Below are positions 27,897-35,955 of a DNA stretch of 64,000 bases, in pieces; position 1 is the stretch's first letter; each line of letters begins with the position of its first letter. Origin of the DNA: an uncultured Candidatus Melainabacteria bacterium (GTDB lineage Bacteria > Cyanobacteriota > Vampirovibrionia > Gastranaerophilales > Gastranaerophilaceae). The stretch is taken from positions 1-64,000 of the forward strand of contig CAKVDZ010000002.1 in assembly GCA_934728585.1 (NCBI GenBank), given 5' to 3'. The notes beneath the pieces are model-generated. The model saw only the letters and a list, made by a program, of their open reading frames with translations. It made no database searches and was not told the DNA's origin. Both the position numbers and the translations under genes were made by a program.

Positions 27897-29147
27897 CTAT
27901 TTTACAGAATTTATGTAAAGTTCAATATCTTCTTTTGAATTCATTTCTGTTGCACAAACAAGAATTGTTTTTTCGTCTATTTTATAGCCACCAATAATGC
28001 CATTTTCTTTTAGTTTTGACAAAAATTCGTCAGCGTATTCAACTTCAATTAAGAATTCATTATAAAAATCTTTTGAAAGCAATTTAATGCCATTTTCTTC
28101 AAGTTTTTTAGCCAAATCGTGAGCATTTTTGCTAGATAAATAGCTTGCTTGTTTTAATCCTTTTTCACCCAACAAACTCAAATAAACTGTTGCACAAAGC
28201 GCAATCAAAGCCTGATTTGAGCAAATATTACTTGTCGCTTTTTCGCGTTTGATATGTTGTTCTCTCGTTTGTATTGTTAATGTGTAAGCTACATTTCCAT
28301 CTGCATCTAAAGTTCTACCAGCTAAACGACCAGGAAGTTGACGCATTAACTTTTCAGTACATGCCATAAATCCAGCATGAGGTCCGCCGAAAGCCATTGG
28401 AATACCAAGTGTTTGAATATCACCAACTACAATATCTGCACCATATTCCGCAGGTGGAGTTAAAAGAGCAAGAGAAGACACATCTGTTATTACAATCAAC
28501 AATGCACCCTCTGGCTTTTTAATTTCTTTTATTTCGCCATAGAAATTTGGATTTTGAACAACAACACCTGCATAATCAGAGGCGTTTTCTGGCATTTTAT
28601 CAAACATTTCAAGTTCAATATCGTTTGCCCATGCATAAGTTTGCACAACTTTCAAATATTCTGGATTAATCGTATCTGAAATTAAAACTTTATTTTTCTT
28701 TGAAACTCTTTTTGCCATAATAACAGCTTCTGCTGTTGCTGTAGCTCCATCATAAACAGACGCATTTGAGATTGCCATGCCAGTAAGTCTGCAAATTAGA
28801 GATTGAAATTCATACATAACTTGTAATGTGCCTTGTGCAATTTCAGGTTGATAAGGTGTATATGCAGTCAAAAATTCATATCTTTGAGCAATTTGACTAA
28901 CTGCAGCTGGAATGAATTTATTGTAAGTTCCTGCACCTACAAAGTAGATATAATCCGAATTATTTGACTTTGCTAGTTTTTTTACAACCCTTTGAGTTTG
29001 CATTTCACTCAAGGCTTCTGGCAAATCAAGAGTATTCATTCTTGCTGTTTGAGGAATTTGAGAAAATAATTCTTCTACACTACTTTTACCTATGCTTTCA
29101 AGCATTTCATTTCTAGTTTGTTCATTTAGAGCTAAAAAGTTATTCAT
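27897..29147 (-). CDS. gcvPA: Glycine dehydrogenase (decarboxylating) subunit 1
   Basis: N-terminal half of the split P-protein of the glycine cleavage system. The 416-residue protein matches GcvPA in length and has the blocks FVGAGTYNKFIPA, AYTPYQPEIAQGTLQ and GGPHAGFMA. It overlaps the end of gcvH by one base (TAATG). The partner gcvPB, which holds the PLP lysine and usually follows directly, is not here; the next gene is the unrelated c-di-GMP enzyme, so gcvPB must be elsewhere if the system works. Confidence 0.95.
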   Translation of the reverse strand: MNNFLALNEQTRNEMLESIGKSSVEELFSQIPQTARMNTLDLPEALSEMQTQRVVKKLAKSNNSDYIYFVGAGTYNKFIPAAVSQIAQRYEFLTAYTPYQPEIAQGTLQVMYEFQSLICRLTGMAISNASVYDGATATAEAVIMAKRVSKKNKVLISDTINPEYLKVVQTYAWANDIELEMFDKMPENASDYAGVVVQNPNFYGEIKEIKKPEGALLIVITDVSSLALLTPPAEYGADIVVGDIQTLGIPMAFGGPHAGFMACTEKLMRQLPGRLAGRTLDADGNVAYTLTIQTREQHIKREKATSNICSNQALIALCATVYLSLLGEKGLKQASYLSSKNAHDLAKKLEENGIKLLSKDFYNEFLIEVEYADEFLSKLKENGIIGGYKIDEKTILVCATEMNSKEDIELYINSVK

Positions 29148-29530
29148 TATTGTACTTCTTCTTTGTAATCGTTATAATCTAATAATTCTGATAATTCAAC
29201 GTCGCTACCAGTAAAATCAACTTTTACTAACCAGCCTTTTTCAAATGGACCCTCGTTTAAAGTTTCTGGAGCATTAACTAAATCTTCATTAATTTCAGTA
29301 ACTGTACCAGAAATAGGCATATAAATTTCTGATGCAGCTTTTACTGATTCAATAGTTGCAAAAACATCGCCCTTATTAAAACTTGCGCCAACTTCTGGCA
29401 ATTCTAAAAATACGATATCACCCAATTGTTCAATTGCATAATCAGTTAAGCCAATTGAATAATTCTTTGGACTATTTTCTAAAATGTATTCGTGGGTTTT
29501 TGAACATAAAATTCCTTCTGTAATGCCCAT
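29147..29530 (-). CDS. gcvH: Glycine cleavage system H protein
   Basis: Lipoyl carrier that shuttles the aminomethyl group between P-, T- and L-proteins. The 127-residue length is normal, and the lipoylated lysine lies at about 64 in IESVKAASEIY, followed by the conserved SGTVTEIN. AAGGAG precedes the ATG. It lies between gcvT and gcvPA in a conserved operon order. Confidence 0.97.
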   Translation of the reverse strand: MGITEGILCSKTHEYILENSPKNYSIGLTDYAIEQLGDIVFLELPEVGASFNKGDVFATIESVKAASEIYMPISGTVTEINEDLVNAPETLNEGPFEKGWLVKVDFTGSDVELSELLDYNDYKEEVQ

Positions 29531-29554
29531 TAAAATCTCCTTTTCATTTTTCTT

Positions 29555-30646
29555 CTAACTATTATGTTTTTGTACAAATGGTCTTTTCACAACCACTGCA
29601 CCATGTAATTTTTCTCTTATCATAACTTGAACAGTAGCACCAATGCAAATTTCTTTGATGTTTTTTACATAACATAACGCAATTGTTTCATTCAAAGATG
29701 GCGCAAAGCTACCGCTTGTAACGTGTCCAACTTTTTCACCATTAAAATAAACTTCGCATTCGTGTCTTGGAACAGCGCGAGATGTCATCTTAATTCCGAT
29801 TAATTTCTTTTCAACGCCATTTTTAACTTGCTCCATTATAACATCTTTTCCGTTATAATCCGCGATTTTATCTTTTGGAACAGACCAAGATAAACCAGCT
29901 TCAATTGGAGTTGTGTTTTCGTCTAAATCGTTACCATATAAATGTAGTGCACATTCTAGTCTTAAAGTATCTCTTGCACCCAAACCTATTGGCATAAGAG
30001 AAAATTCCTTACCTTTTTCTAGCAATAAATCCCACATTTTCACAGCGTCTTTGTTTTTTATCATAATTTCATAGCCGTCTTCACCAGTATAACCAGTTCT
30101 TGACACCATTACTTTCATATCGTCAATAACTGCTGGTTTTATTGTAAAAAAGTCTTGATGCTCACTATAACCAAGTTTTTTAAGGATTTCACCAGCCTTT
30201 GGACCTTGTACAGCCAATAGCGAATAGTTATGAGATTGATTATCAATGTAAACATCATAATTCATACTGTTTCTAACCAACCAGTTAACATCTTCGTCAA
30301 TTCTTGAAGCATTTACGATTAAAAGGTATTTGTTATCCTCTAATTTGTAAATAATCAAGTCATCAATCAATCCGCCTTTTTTGTTCGGTAATTGACAGTA
30401 AATTGCTTTTGAATCATATAGCTTTGAAATTTCTTGTGGAACAACACTGTTTAAAAATTTTAAAGCGTCTTTTCCGCTAACAAAAACCTCACCCATATGA
30501 GAAACGTCAAATAATCCAGCATTTGCTCTTACGTTTTTATGTTCTTCTAATATTGATGTAAATTGCACTGGCATATGCCAACCTGCGAAATCAACCATTC
30601 TTGCACCTAGTGCAACTTGTTTATCGTGTAATAGAGTTTCTTTCAT
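29555..30646 (-). CDS. gcvT: Aminomethyltransferase (glycine cleavage T protein)
   Basis: Transfers the methylene group from aminomethyl-lipoyl-GcvH to tetrahydrofolate. The 363-residue protein has the folate-fold features MVDFAGWHMPVQF near the start, FDVSHMGEV, VSRTGYTGEDGYEI and LGARDTLRLE. It heads the gcvT-gcvH-gcvPA operon. The 127-base gap to the divergent pilT shows no recognisable glycine riboswitch, so control is not evident from the sequence. Confidence 0.97.
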   Translation of the reverse strand: MKETLLHDKQVALGARMVDFAGWHMPVQFTSILEEHKNVRANAGLFDVSHMGEVFVSGKDALKFLNSVVPQEISKLYDSKAIYCQLPNKKGGLIDDLIIYKLEDNKYLLIVNASRIDEDVNWLVRNSMNYDVYIDNQSHNYSLLAVQGPKAGEILKKLGYSEHQDFFTIKPAVIDDMKVMVSRTGYTGEDGYEIMIKNKDAVKMWDLLLEKGKEFSLMPIGLGARDTLRLECALHLYGNDLDENTTPIEAGLSWSVPKDKIADYNGKDVIMEQVKNGVEKKLIGIKMTSRAVPRHECEVYFNGEKVGHVTSGSFAPSLNETIALCYVKNIKEICIGATVQVMIREKLHGAVVVKRPFVQKHNS

Positions 30647-30773
30647 AATTCTACCTCGTACCTTTATTGATTGTGACTTTAAAGTAATTACATGTCAATA
30701 ATATCTAAATTTTTGTAATATTTTTGTACATGACTAAAACAAATGGTAATATAATGTTTAAATAGGGGATTTT

Positions 30774-31877
30774 ATGACAGGTAGTTTTAATTTAGATTTA
30801 TTTTTAGAAAAAGCTGTAAAAACAGATTCTTCTGATATACATTTAAAAGTTGGTGAACGTCCTATGCTAAGACGCGATGGGGTTATTTTAAAAACAGATT
30901 TGCCACCAATCACATCAGAAGATATGGACAAAATGGTATATCATATTGTGCCAAGTTTTGTAAAAGATAGGCTTTCAGAAGCTACAGACTTAGATTTTTC
31001 TTATGAACTAAAAGGTATTTCAAGATTTAGGGTTAACCTATCTCGTACAATGGCGGAATTTGGTCTTGTATTCAGGGTTATTCCTTACTATATAAGTAAT
31101 TTTGAAAAATTACACCTACCTGTTACAATGCAACAATTTGCAGACTATAACAACGGTATTGTGCTAGTTACAGGACCTACAGGTAGTGGAAAATCTACAT
31201 CTTTGGCATCTTTTATTGATTATATTAACGGTAAATATCAAAAACATATTGTAACTATTGAAGACCCTGTGGAATTTGTTTTTTCTGATAAAAAATCAAC
31301 TGTAACTCAACGTCAAATCGGTATTGACACACCAAGTTTTGCAGCAGGTATAAAATATGCGTTAAGACAAGACCCTGACGTTATTCTTGTTGGTGAAATC
31401 AGAGATATTGAAACTCTTGACAGCGCACTAAAAGCAGCCGAAACTGGACACTTAGTTTTTGCTACAATGCACACAAACGACGCAGTTCAAACTATATACA
31501 GAATTATTAATATGTACAATCCTGAAGATAGAGATACAGTAAGACGTCAATTAGCACAAACTCTAAGAGGTACAGTTGCGCAAAAACTAGTAAAAAAAGC
31601 AACTTCAAACGGACGATACCCAGCTTGCGAAATTATGGTTGTAACTCCGACTGTTAAAGATTTTATCCTAAAAGATCAACTAGAAGAAATCTACGATATG
31701 CTTAAAAATGGTTCTTTCAACGATATGATAACAATGAACGAATCACTCTACAAACTTGTTGAAGCTGGCGCTATCACAAAAGAAACAGCACTTGAAGCGT
31801 CTGACGACAAAATGGAGCTTGAACAGTTCTTCCGCGGAGTATATAGAGGTACGAAAGGCGGAGATTTGTATGAATAA
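30774..31877 (+). CDS. pilT: Type IV pilus retraction ATPase, PilT-like
   Basis: Hexameric secretion-type ATPase that depolymerises type IV pili and drives twitching. The 367 residues contain Walker A GPTGSGKST (134-142), Walker B in LRQDPDVILVGEIRD, the His box TGHLVFATMHTNDA, and the PilT-type N-terminal start. The usual PilT C-terminal AIRNLIRE motif is replaced by ITMNESLYKLVE, which recalls PilU-like or divergent members. AGGGG precedes the ATG, with TATAAT at 30750-30755. It is followed by recO with an eight-base overlap; pilB, pilC and pilD are not in the window. Confidence 0.9.
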   Translation: MTGSFNLDLFLEKAVKTDSSDIHLKVGERPMLRRDGVILKTDLPPITSEDMDKMVYHIVPSFVKDRLSEATDLDFSYELKGISRFRVNLSRTMAEFGLVFRVIPYYISNFEKLHLPVTMQQFADYNNGIVLVTGPTGSGKSTSLASFIDYINGKYQKHIVTIEDPVEFVFSDKKSTVTQRQIGIDTPSFAAGIKYALRQDPDVILVGEIRDIETLDSALKAAETGHLVFATMHTNDAVQTIYRIINMYNPEDRDTVRRQLAQTLRGTVAQKLVKKATSNGRYPACEIMVVTPTVKDFILKDQLEEIYDMLKNGSFNDMITMNESLYKLVEAGAITKETALEASDDKMELEQFFRGVYRGTKGGDLYE

Positions 31878-32625
31878 TTTAGTTACAGACGCTATAAATT
31901 TAAAATCATATAACCTTAGTGAAGCGGATAAAATCGTTGTTATGTACACTAAAGATTACGGACTAATGCGAGGAGTTGCAAAAGGGGTTAAAAAAGCAAA
32001 AAGTAAACTCGGAGCAAGAATGGATTCATTAGTCGCAAACAAAGTTATGTTATATAAGGGGAAGAATTTGGATACAATTTGTCAGGCAGAAGCCTTAAAT
32101 ACATTTAAAGACACAAGAAAAGACTTGGATAAACTTGTGTATTCATCTTACATTTCAGAAATTATTTCAATTTTTGGTGTAGAAGATGACCCCTCAAGCA
32201 AGGAAGTTTATGAATTATTCTACAAAGCTTTAGATAGAATTTCAGAAGCAAAATCAAAAAAAGATGCGATGATTGCAGTTATAAAATTTCAACTAAAAAT
32301 GATGCTTATTGCGGGCTTTGGCTTGGAATTTGACTCTTGTCTTTGCTGTCGAGAACAAATTTTAGATGAAGATATGTATTTTTCAATCCAAATGGGCGGA
32401 GTTGTTTGCGAAGAATGTAATGAAACACTTGGTGTAAAACTAAAACTCCACCACAAAATGAGAGATTTCTTGCAAGCCATGATGCAATTTGACTTTAATT
32501 ACGAGAGCGACTACGACAAAAAAGCGACAAATAAAGTTTGCGAAGTTTGTATAAACTTATTGCACGACTATATTCAATCACACTCAAATAAAAAAATTAA
32601 AGCTTTATCGGTAATTGAAAACTAG
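31870..32625 (+). CDS. recO: DNA repair protein RecO
   Basis: RecO helps load RecA onto SSB-coated DNA in the RecFOR pathway. The 251-residue protein has the N-terminal OB fold (LKSYNLSEADKIVVMYTKDYGLMRGVAKG, here split as visible blocks) and a zinc-finger with CLCC and CEEC. The ATG at 31870 follows GGAG and overlaps the pilT stop by eight bases; the frame is open further upstream inside pilT but carries no RecO similarity. Co-transcription with pilT is likely but probably incidental. Confidence 0.9.
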   Translation: MNNLVTDAINLKSYNLSEADKIVVMYTKDYGLMRGVAKGVKKAKSKLGARMDSLVANKVMLYKGKNLDTICQAEALNTFKDTRKDLDKLVYSSYISEIISIFGVEDDPSSKEVYELFYKALDRISEAKSKKDAMIAVIKFQLKMMLIAGFGLEFDSCLCCREQILDEDMYFSIQMGGVVCEECNETLGVKLKLHHKMRDFLQAMMQFDFNYESDYDKKATNKVCEVCINLLHDYIQSHSNKKIKALSVIEN

Positions 32626-32660
32626 TACTATTCATAAGTGATAACTCACTATTTAATAAC
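32626..32660. repeat. Fragment of CACTATT-type repeat
   Basis: ACTATTCATAAGTGATAACTCACTATT, directly after recO, shares AACTCACTA (AGTGAGTTAT on the other strand) with the insertion at 8627. Interpreted as another copy or fragment of the dispersed repeat. Confidence 0.4.
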
Positions 32661-32748
32661 TGGAATGTCATAACATTTAATTAACCATTTTTCAATCTTG
32701 AAATTTTATTATACATAACAAACTTTTACAATTTTGTTTTTCAACACA

Positions 32749-32783
32749 AGAGGCTTGTTTGAGTGAAACTCAAACAAGCCTCT
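32749..32783. terminator. Terminator between recO and rplR
   Basis: A perfect 16-bp stem (AGAGGCTTGTTTGAGT and its complement) with a three-base loop lies 20 bases beyond the rplR stop, between convergent genes. The T-runs on both sides are short, but stem strength and position favour a bidirectional terminator ending the ribosomal cluster here. Confidence 0.75.
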
Positions 32784-32802
32784 TTAATTGTGTTTTGAAA
32801 AT

Positions 32803-33171
32803 TTAGAATTGCAAACCTGCTTCTCTTGCAGCATCTGCCAATGCTTGAATTCTACCATGGTATAAGAAACCACCTCTGTCAAATACAACACATTCAACAC
32901 CTGCTTTTAAAGCTTTCTTAGCAACAGCTTCGCCAACAACTTTTGCAGCTTCAATGTTGCCACCATGTTTTAGCTTTTCTTTCAAGTCTTTGTCTAATGA
33001 TGAAGCTGAACATACAGTTACATGTTTTTCATCATCAATAACTTGAGCATAAATGTGTTTTGTGCTTCTGTAAACAGCTAATCTTGGAAATTCAGTAGTG
33101 CCTTCCAATTTAACTCTTAAAGATTTGTGTCTTTTTTGAACTTTTGGTTTTCTAATTTCTTGTTTAATCAT
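32803..33171 (-). CDS. rplR: 50S ribosomal protein L18
   Basis: Binds 5S rRNA in the central protuberance. The 122-residue protein shows the L18 pattern RLAVYRSTKHIYAQVIDD and the C-terminal FDRGGFLYHGRIQALADAAREAGL. AAAGGAG precedes the ATG. It is the last gene of this ribosomal cluster: rpsE, rpmD, rplO and secY, which normally follow, are replaced by a terminator and recO. A 164-base gap separates it from rplF. Confidence 0.98.
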   Translation of the reverse strand: MIKQEIRKPKVQKRHKSLRVKLEGTTEFPRLAVYRSTKHIYAQVIDDEKHVTVCSASSLDKDLKEKLKHGGNIEAAKVVGEAVAKKALKAGVECVVFDRGGFLYHGRIQALADAAREAGLQF

Positions 33172-33304
33172 TTTTACTTTCTCCTTTGCCCAAACCTTCT
33201 TGACTTTTCAAGGGTTTATGTGGGCTACTATGTTACTATTTTGTTAAAATTTTCTTTATACTTATTAAAGAAATCCCGAAATAAATTCGTGATAGGATAT
33301 CTGT

Positions 33305-33325
33305 AAGGTTCGCAAAAAGCTCGCC
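33305..33325 (-). other. Gap motif copy 1 (rplF-rplR)
   Basis: On the minus strand the sequence reads GGCGAGCTTTTTGCGAACCTT, 11 bases after the rplF stop. It matches the copy at 34036-34056 in GCGAG, TT and the nine-base GCGAACCTT. Confidence 0.5.
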
Positions 33326-33335
33326 AACACTTATC

Positions 33336-33875
33336 CTACTTTTTACCAGCTTTACCAGCTTTACGTCTGATGTATTCGCCTTCGTATTTAACACCTTTTC
33401 CTTTGTAAACTTCAGGTGGACGTTTGCTTCTGATTAATGCGGCAACATCGCCAACCAATTGTTTGTTTGAACCTTTTACAGAAACTTTTGTGTTTGCTTC
33501 TACAGCAATTGTAATTCCTGCAGGTGGCTCGATAATTACTGGGTGAGAGTAACCTAATGCCATATTAAGTTTTGTACCTTCCATATTAGCACGGTAACCT
33601 ACACCAACGATTTCTAATTTCTTTTCAAAACCGTCTTTAACACCTTTAACAGCATTTGCAACTAATGTTCTCATTAAGCCGTGTAAAGCGTTTGTTTTTC
33701 TTTCTTCATCATTTGGAGTTAAGATAACTTTGTTATCTTCAACTTTTACACTGATTTCTGGACGAACTTCTACAACTTCTGTTCCTAAAGGACCTTTAGC
33801 TGAAACTGTTTGTCCGTCAATTTTAACTTCCACTCCTTGTGGAATTTCGATAGGTAATTTACCAATTCTTGACAT
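33336..33875 (-). CDS. rplF: 50S ribosomal protein L6
   Basis: L6 supports the factor-binding region of the large subunit. The 179-residue protein begins MSRIGKLPIEIPQGVEV, and ends with the conserved RPPEVYKGKGVKYEGEYIRRKAGKAGKK. The ATG at 33875 is supported by AAAGGAG; the frame is open to 33977 but that extension lies in a structured gap and has no L6 similarity. An unusually long gap of 181 bases separates it from rpsH. Confidence 0.98.
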   Translation of the reverse strand: MSRIGKLPIEIPQGVEVKIDGQTVSAKGPLGTEVVEVRPEISVKVEDNKVILTPNDEERKTNALHGLMRTLVANAVKGVKDGFEKKLEIVGVGYRANMEGTKLNMALGYSHPVIIEPPAGITIAVEANTKVSVKGSNKQLVGDVAALIRSKRPPEVYKGKGVKYEGEYIRRKAGKAGKK

Positions 33876-34056
33876 TTCATTTTCTCCTTTTGGTATAAGT
33901 AATATCTCTCGGGCTTTTCTACCAATTACACCCATTTTTGTTTTGCAACTTGCGTTGCTTAACATCGGCTCACGCATGTCTTGTTCGCTCGCGTTTAACG
34001 GGTCTTCACCTTTCTCCGCGACTCATCATCGTCGAAAGGTTCGCACTCAACTCGCT
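33876..34056 (-). ncRNA. Candidate structured leader before rplF
   Basis: This gap is longer and GC-richer than expected between rpsH and rplF. On the minus strand it holds a stem ACCTTT/AAAGGT with inner CGAC/GTCG (34008-34040), and a GCAAC/GTTGC hairpin closed by a GCAA tetraloop (33945-33958). It also has the shared motif at 34036-34056. It may be a regulatory leader or a mobile repeat; no known Rfam-type family was recognised. Confidence 0.4.
34036..34056 (-). other. Gap motif copy 2 (rpsH-rplF)
   Basis: On the minus strand it reads AGCGAGTTGAGTGCGAACCTT and abuts the rpsH stop codon. It is the partner of the motif at 33305-33325, in the same position relative to the upstream gene. Confidence 0.5.
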
Positions 34057-34452
34057 CTACCATACGTAGCATAAGATTTCGCCGCCGAAGTTTTCTTTAC
34101 GAGCTTTTCTGTCTGACATTAAGCCTTTGCTTGTAGAGATAACTGCAACGCCCATACCGCCTAAAACTTTTGGTAAGTTTTTAGATTTGCTGTATGTTTT
34201 TAAACCTGGAGTTGAAACTCTTTGCAAGTTTGTAATAACAGGTTTTTGTTTTTCGTCATATTTTAATGTAATAACGATTTTGCTAAATTTTGCAGAATCA
34301 TCAACTTTGTAATCAGCAATAAAACCTTCTGATTTCAATAATTTTGCTAATTCAACTTTCAATTTTGAAGCTGGAACTTCTACTGTTTCGTGTGAAACCA
34401 TGTTTGCATTTCTGATGCGAGTTAGCATATCTGCTATCGGATCTGTGTTCAT
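34057..34452 (-). CDS. rpsH: 30S ribosomal protein S8
   Basis: S8 binds the central domain of 16S rRNA and in E. coli represses spc operon translation. The 131-residue protein has TDPIADMLTRIRNA at the start and STSKGLMSDRKARKENFGGEILCYVW at the end, here given in part. AAAAGGAAAA precedes the ATG. It starts a separate transcription unit here: a terminator lies after rpsN and a promoter at 34581-34609 reads into rpsH. Confidence 0.97.
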   Translation of the reverse strand: MNTDPIADMLTRIRNANMVSHETVEVPASKLKVELAKLLKSEGFIADYKVDDSAKFSKIVITLKYDEKQKPVITNLQRVSTPGLKTYSKSKNLPKVLGGMGVAVISTSKGLMSDRKARKENFGGEILCYVW

Positions 34453-34513
34453 TCTTTTTTCCTTTTCTACTGTGGACTTACTTAAAACTCGTTAAGCAGT
34501 ATCCTATGTACTC

Positions 34514-34567
34514 GCCTCTTACCGAATTAATGTTGCTCATAAATAAAGCTTATTTCGGCAGTTAGGC
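34514..34567 (-). promoter_or_regulatory. Candidate structured leader of rpsH
   Basis: Between the promoter and rpsH the minus strand can fold with an outer GCCT/AGGC pairing and an inner CCGAA/TTCGG stem. It includes GGTAAGAGGC (34514-34523), also found before rplC. A role in ribosomal protein autoregulation is possible but not shown. Confidence 0.35.
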
Positions 34568-34580
34568 CATTTGTATGTCA

Positions 34581-34609
34581 ATCTTATACTAAAAATATTT
34601 AAATTACAA
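34581..34609 (-). promoter_or_regulatory. Internal promoter for rpsH-rplF-rplR
   Basis: On the minus strand, TTGTAA (34604-34609) and TAAGAT (34581-34586) are 17 bases apart. The -10 region TATAAGATT is identical to that of the S10 promoter, and it lies downstream of a terminator, so the cluster is split into two units. Confidence 0.6.
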
Positions 34610-34657
34610 GCATTTTTTTACGATTTTTAATATAAAATTTTATTTATAAAAACACAC

Positions 34658-34686
34658 AAAAAGGCGCAACTTAGTTACGCCTTTTT
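34658..34686 (-). terminator. Terminator after rpsN, inside the ribosomal cluster
   Basis: On the minus strand an eight-pair GGCGTAAC/GTTGCGCC stem with a three-base loop is flanked by an A-run and a five-base T-run, about 20 bases after the rpsN stop. It should end the S10-to-S14 transcript. Confidence 0.85.
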
Positions 34687-34706
34687 TGATGAATCAAAAT
34701 TAAAAA

Positions 34707-34913
34707 CTACCAGCTTGCTTTTGTAACACCAGGTAATAAGCCTTGGTGAGCCATTTTTCTCAAGCAAATTCTGCAAAGACCGAAATCTCTGTGATATCCG
34801 TGAGGACGTCCGCAAATACTGCATCTGTTATGTAATCTAACTGATGGGTATTTACCCTTAGCAGCTAGGGCTTCTCTTTTTGCTTCTTTGTTAATCATCG
34901 CTTTTTTAGCCAC
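34707..34913 (-). CDS. rpsN: 30S ribosomal protein S14, zinc-binding type
   Basis: A 68-residue S14 of the short form with an intact zinc site: CSIC and CRIC around the sequence GRPHGYHRDFGL. It starts AKKAMINKEAKREA, slightly longer than the usual 61 residues. The zinc form, rather than the long zinc-free form, suggests no zinc-sparing switch is needed here. It follows rplE by 32 bases and precedes a strong terminator. Confidence 0.97.
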   Translation of the reverse strand: MAKKAMINKEAKREALAAKGKYPSVRLHNRCSICGRPHGYHRDFGLCRICLRKMAHQGLLPGVTKASW

Positions 34914-34945
34914 GATATTCTCCTTTTATTATAGTGATATTTTTC

Positions 34946-35500
34946 TTATTTTAAGCCTTTGAATGGCATTCCTAATAATCTTAGCAATTCTCTTGCTTCT
35001 TCATCAGTTTTAGCAGTTGTAATAACTGAAACATTCATACCCTTAACTAAATCAACTTCTTCGAAAGAAATTTCAGGGAACAATGTTTGTTCTTTCAAAC
35101 CTAATGTGTAATTGCCACGACCGTCAAAACTTTTTGCGCTGATACCACGGAAGTCACGAATTCTTGGTAAAACTACACAAATTAGTTTTTGTAAGAAATC
35201 ATACATTCTTTCGCCACGTAATGTAACCATAGCACCAACTGGCATACCTTCTCTTAATTTGAAAGTAGCGATTGATTTTTTAGCTTTAGTTACAACTGCT
35301 TTTTGACCAGCAATTTTTGTTAATTGACCTTGAATTACATCGGCAATTTTTGTATTGTGTGAAGCTTCACCAACACCCATGTTTAAAACGATTTTGTTTA
35401 ATCTAGGAATTGTTAAATCGTTTTTGTAACCGAATTTTTCAACTAATGCCTTTTTTACTTCTTCTTCATACTTAGCTTTTAAGCTTTTTGTTACTGTCAT
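34946..35500 (-). CDS. rplE: 50S ribosomal protein L5
   Basis: L5 binds 5S rRNA and contacts the P-site tRNA. The 184 residues include PRLNKIVLNMGVGEA, KKSIATFKLREGMPVGAMVTLRG, FRGISAKSFDGRGNY and a C-terminal RELLRLLGMPFK, in normal order. The ATG at 35500 is chosen because AGAGGAT lies upstream; the frame extends 12 codons further without similarity. Confidence 0.97.
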   Translation of the reverse strand: MTVTKSLKAKYEEEVKKALVEKFGYKNDLTIPRLNKIVLNMGVGEASHNTKIADVIQGQLTKIAGQKAVVTKAKKSIATFKLREGMPVGAMVTLRGERMYDFLQKLICVVLPRIRDFRGISAKSFDGRGNYTLGLKEQTLFPEISFEEVDLVKGMNVSVITTAKTDEEARELLRLLGMPFKGLK

Positions 35501-35549
35501 TTTTTTATCCTCTACTTTAAGATGATTTCGTGCCAAGAACTATCTTGCA

Positions 35550-35888
35550 CTATACATCTAACTGTTCACCGCATTTTTTACAAACACGAACTTTTTTGCC
35601 ATCTTTCATTTCGTGTTTTACTTTTGTAACTTTTTCACAAGCTGGGCATACAATCATAACATTTGAGTTATCTAAAGGAGCTTCAACTTTTACTAAGCCA
35701 CCTTGAATGTTTGCCATTGGATTAGCTTTTTGTGCTTTTGTTACCATATTTGCACCTTCAACCAAAACTTTTGATTCTGAAGGAATTGCTTTTTTAACGT
35801 TTCCGATTTTACCTTTATCTTTGCCAGCAATAACCATAACTCTATCGCCTGTTTTTACTTGCAAAGCTTTTTTCTTATTATCTGCCAT
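35550..35888 (-). CDS. rplX: 50S ribosomal protein L24
   Basis: Assembly-initiating protein of the large subunit. The 112-residue protein has the KOW motif VKTGDRVMVIAGKDKGKIGNV at the start and QGGLVKVEAPLDNSNVMIVCP later. The C-terminal CPAC and CKKC pairs suggest a zinc ribbon, a form known in several phyla. GGAG precedes the ATG. Confidence 0.97.
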   Translation of the reverse strand: MADNKKKALQVKTGDRVMVIAGKDKGKIGNVKKAIPSESKVLVEGANMVTKAQKANPMANIQGGLVKVEAPLDNSNVMIVCPACEKVTKVKHEMKDGKKVRVCKKCGEQLDV

Positions 35889-35955
35889 TTGTTTCTCCTG
35901 ATAGCTTTTTTACTTTGTACTTATATTTTACAACAGAAATATTTATTGTAAAACA

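Noticed and set aside
30647..30773. Glycine riboswitch expected upstream of gcvT
   Set aside because: The gap is short and AT-rich, without the conserved glycine aptamer core.
33876..33977. In-frame N-terminal extension of L6 back to 33977
   Set aside because: The extension has no L6 similarity, and AAAGGAG directly before 33875 fixes the usual start.
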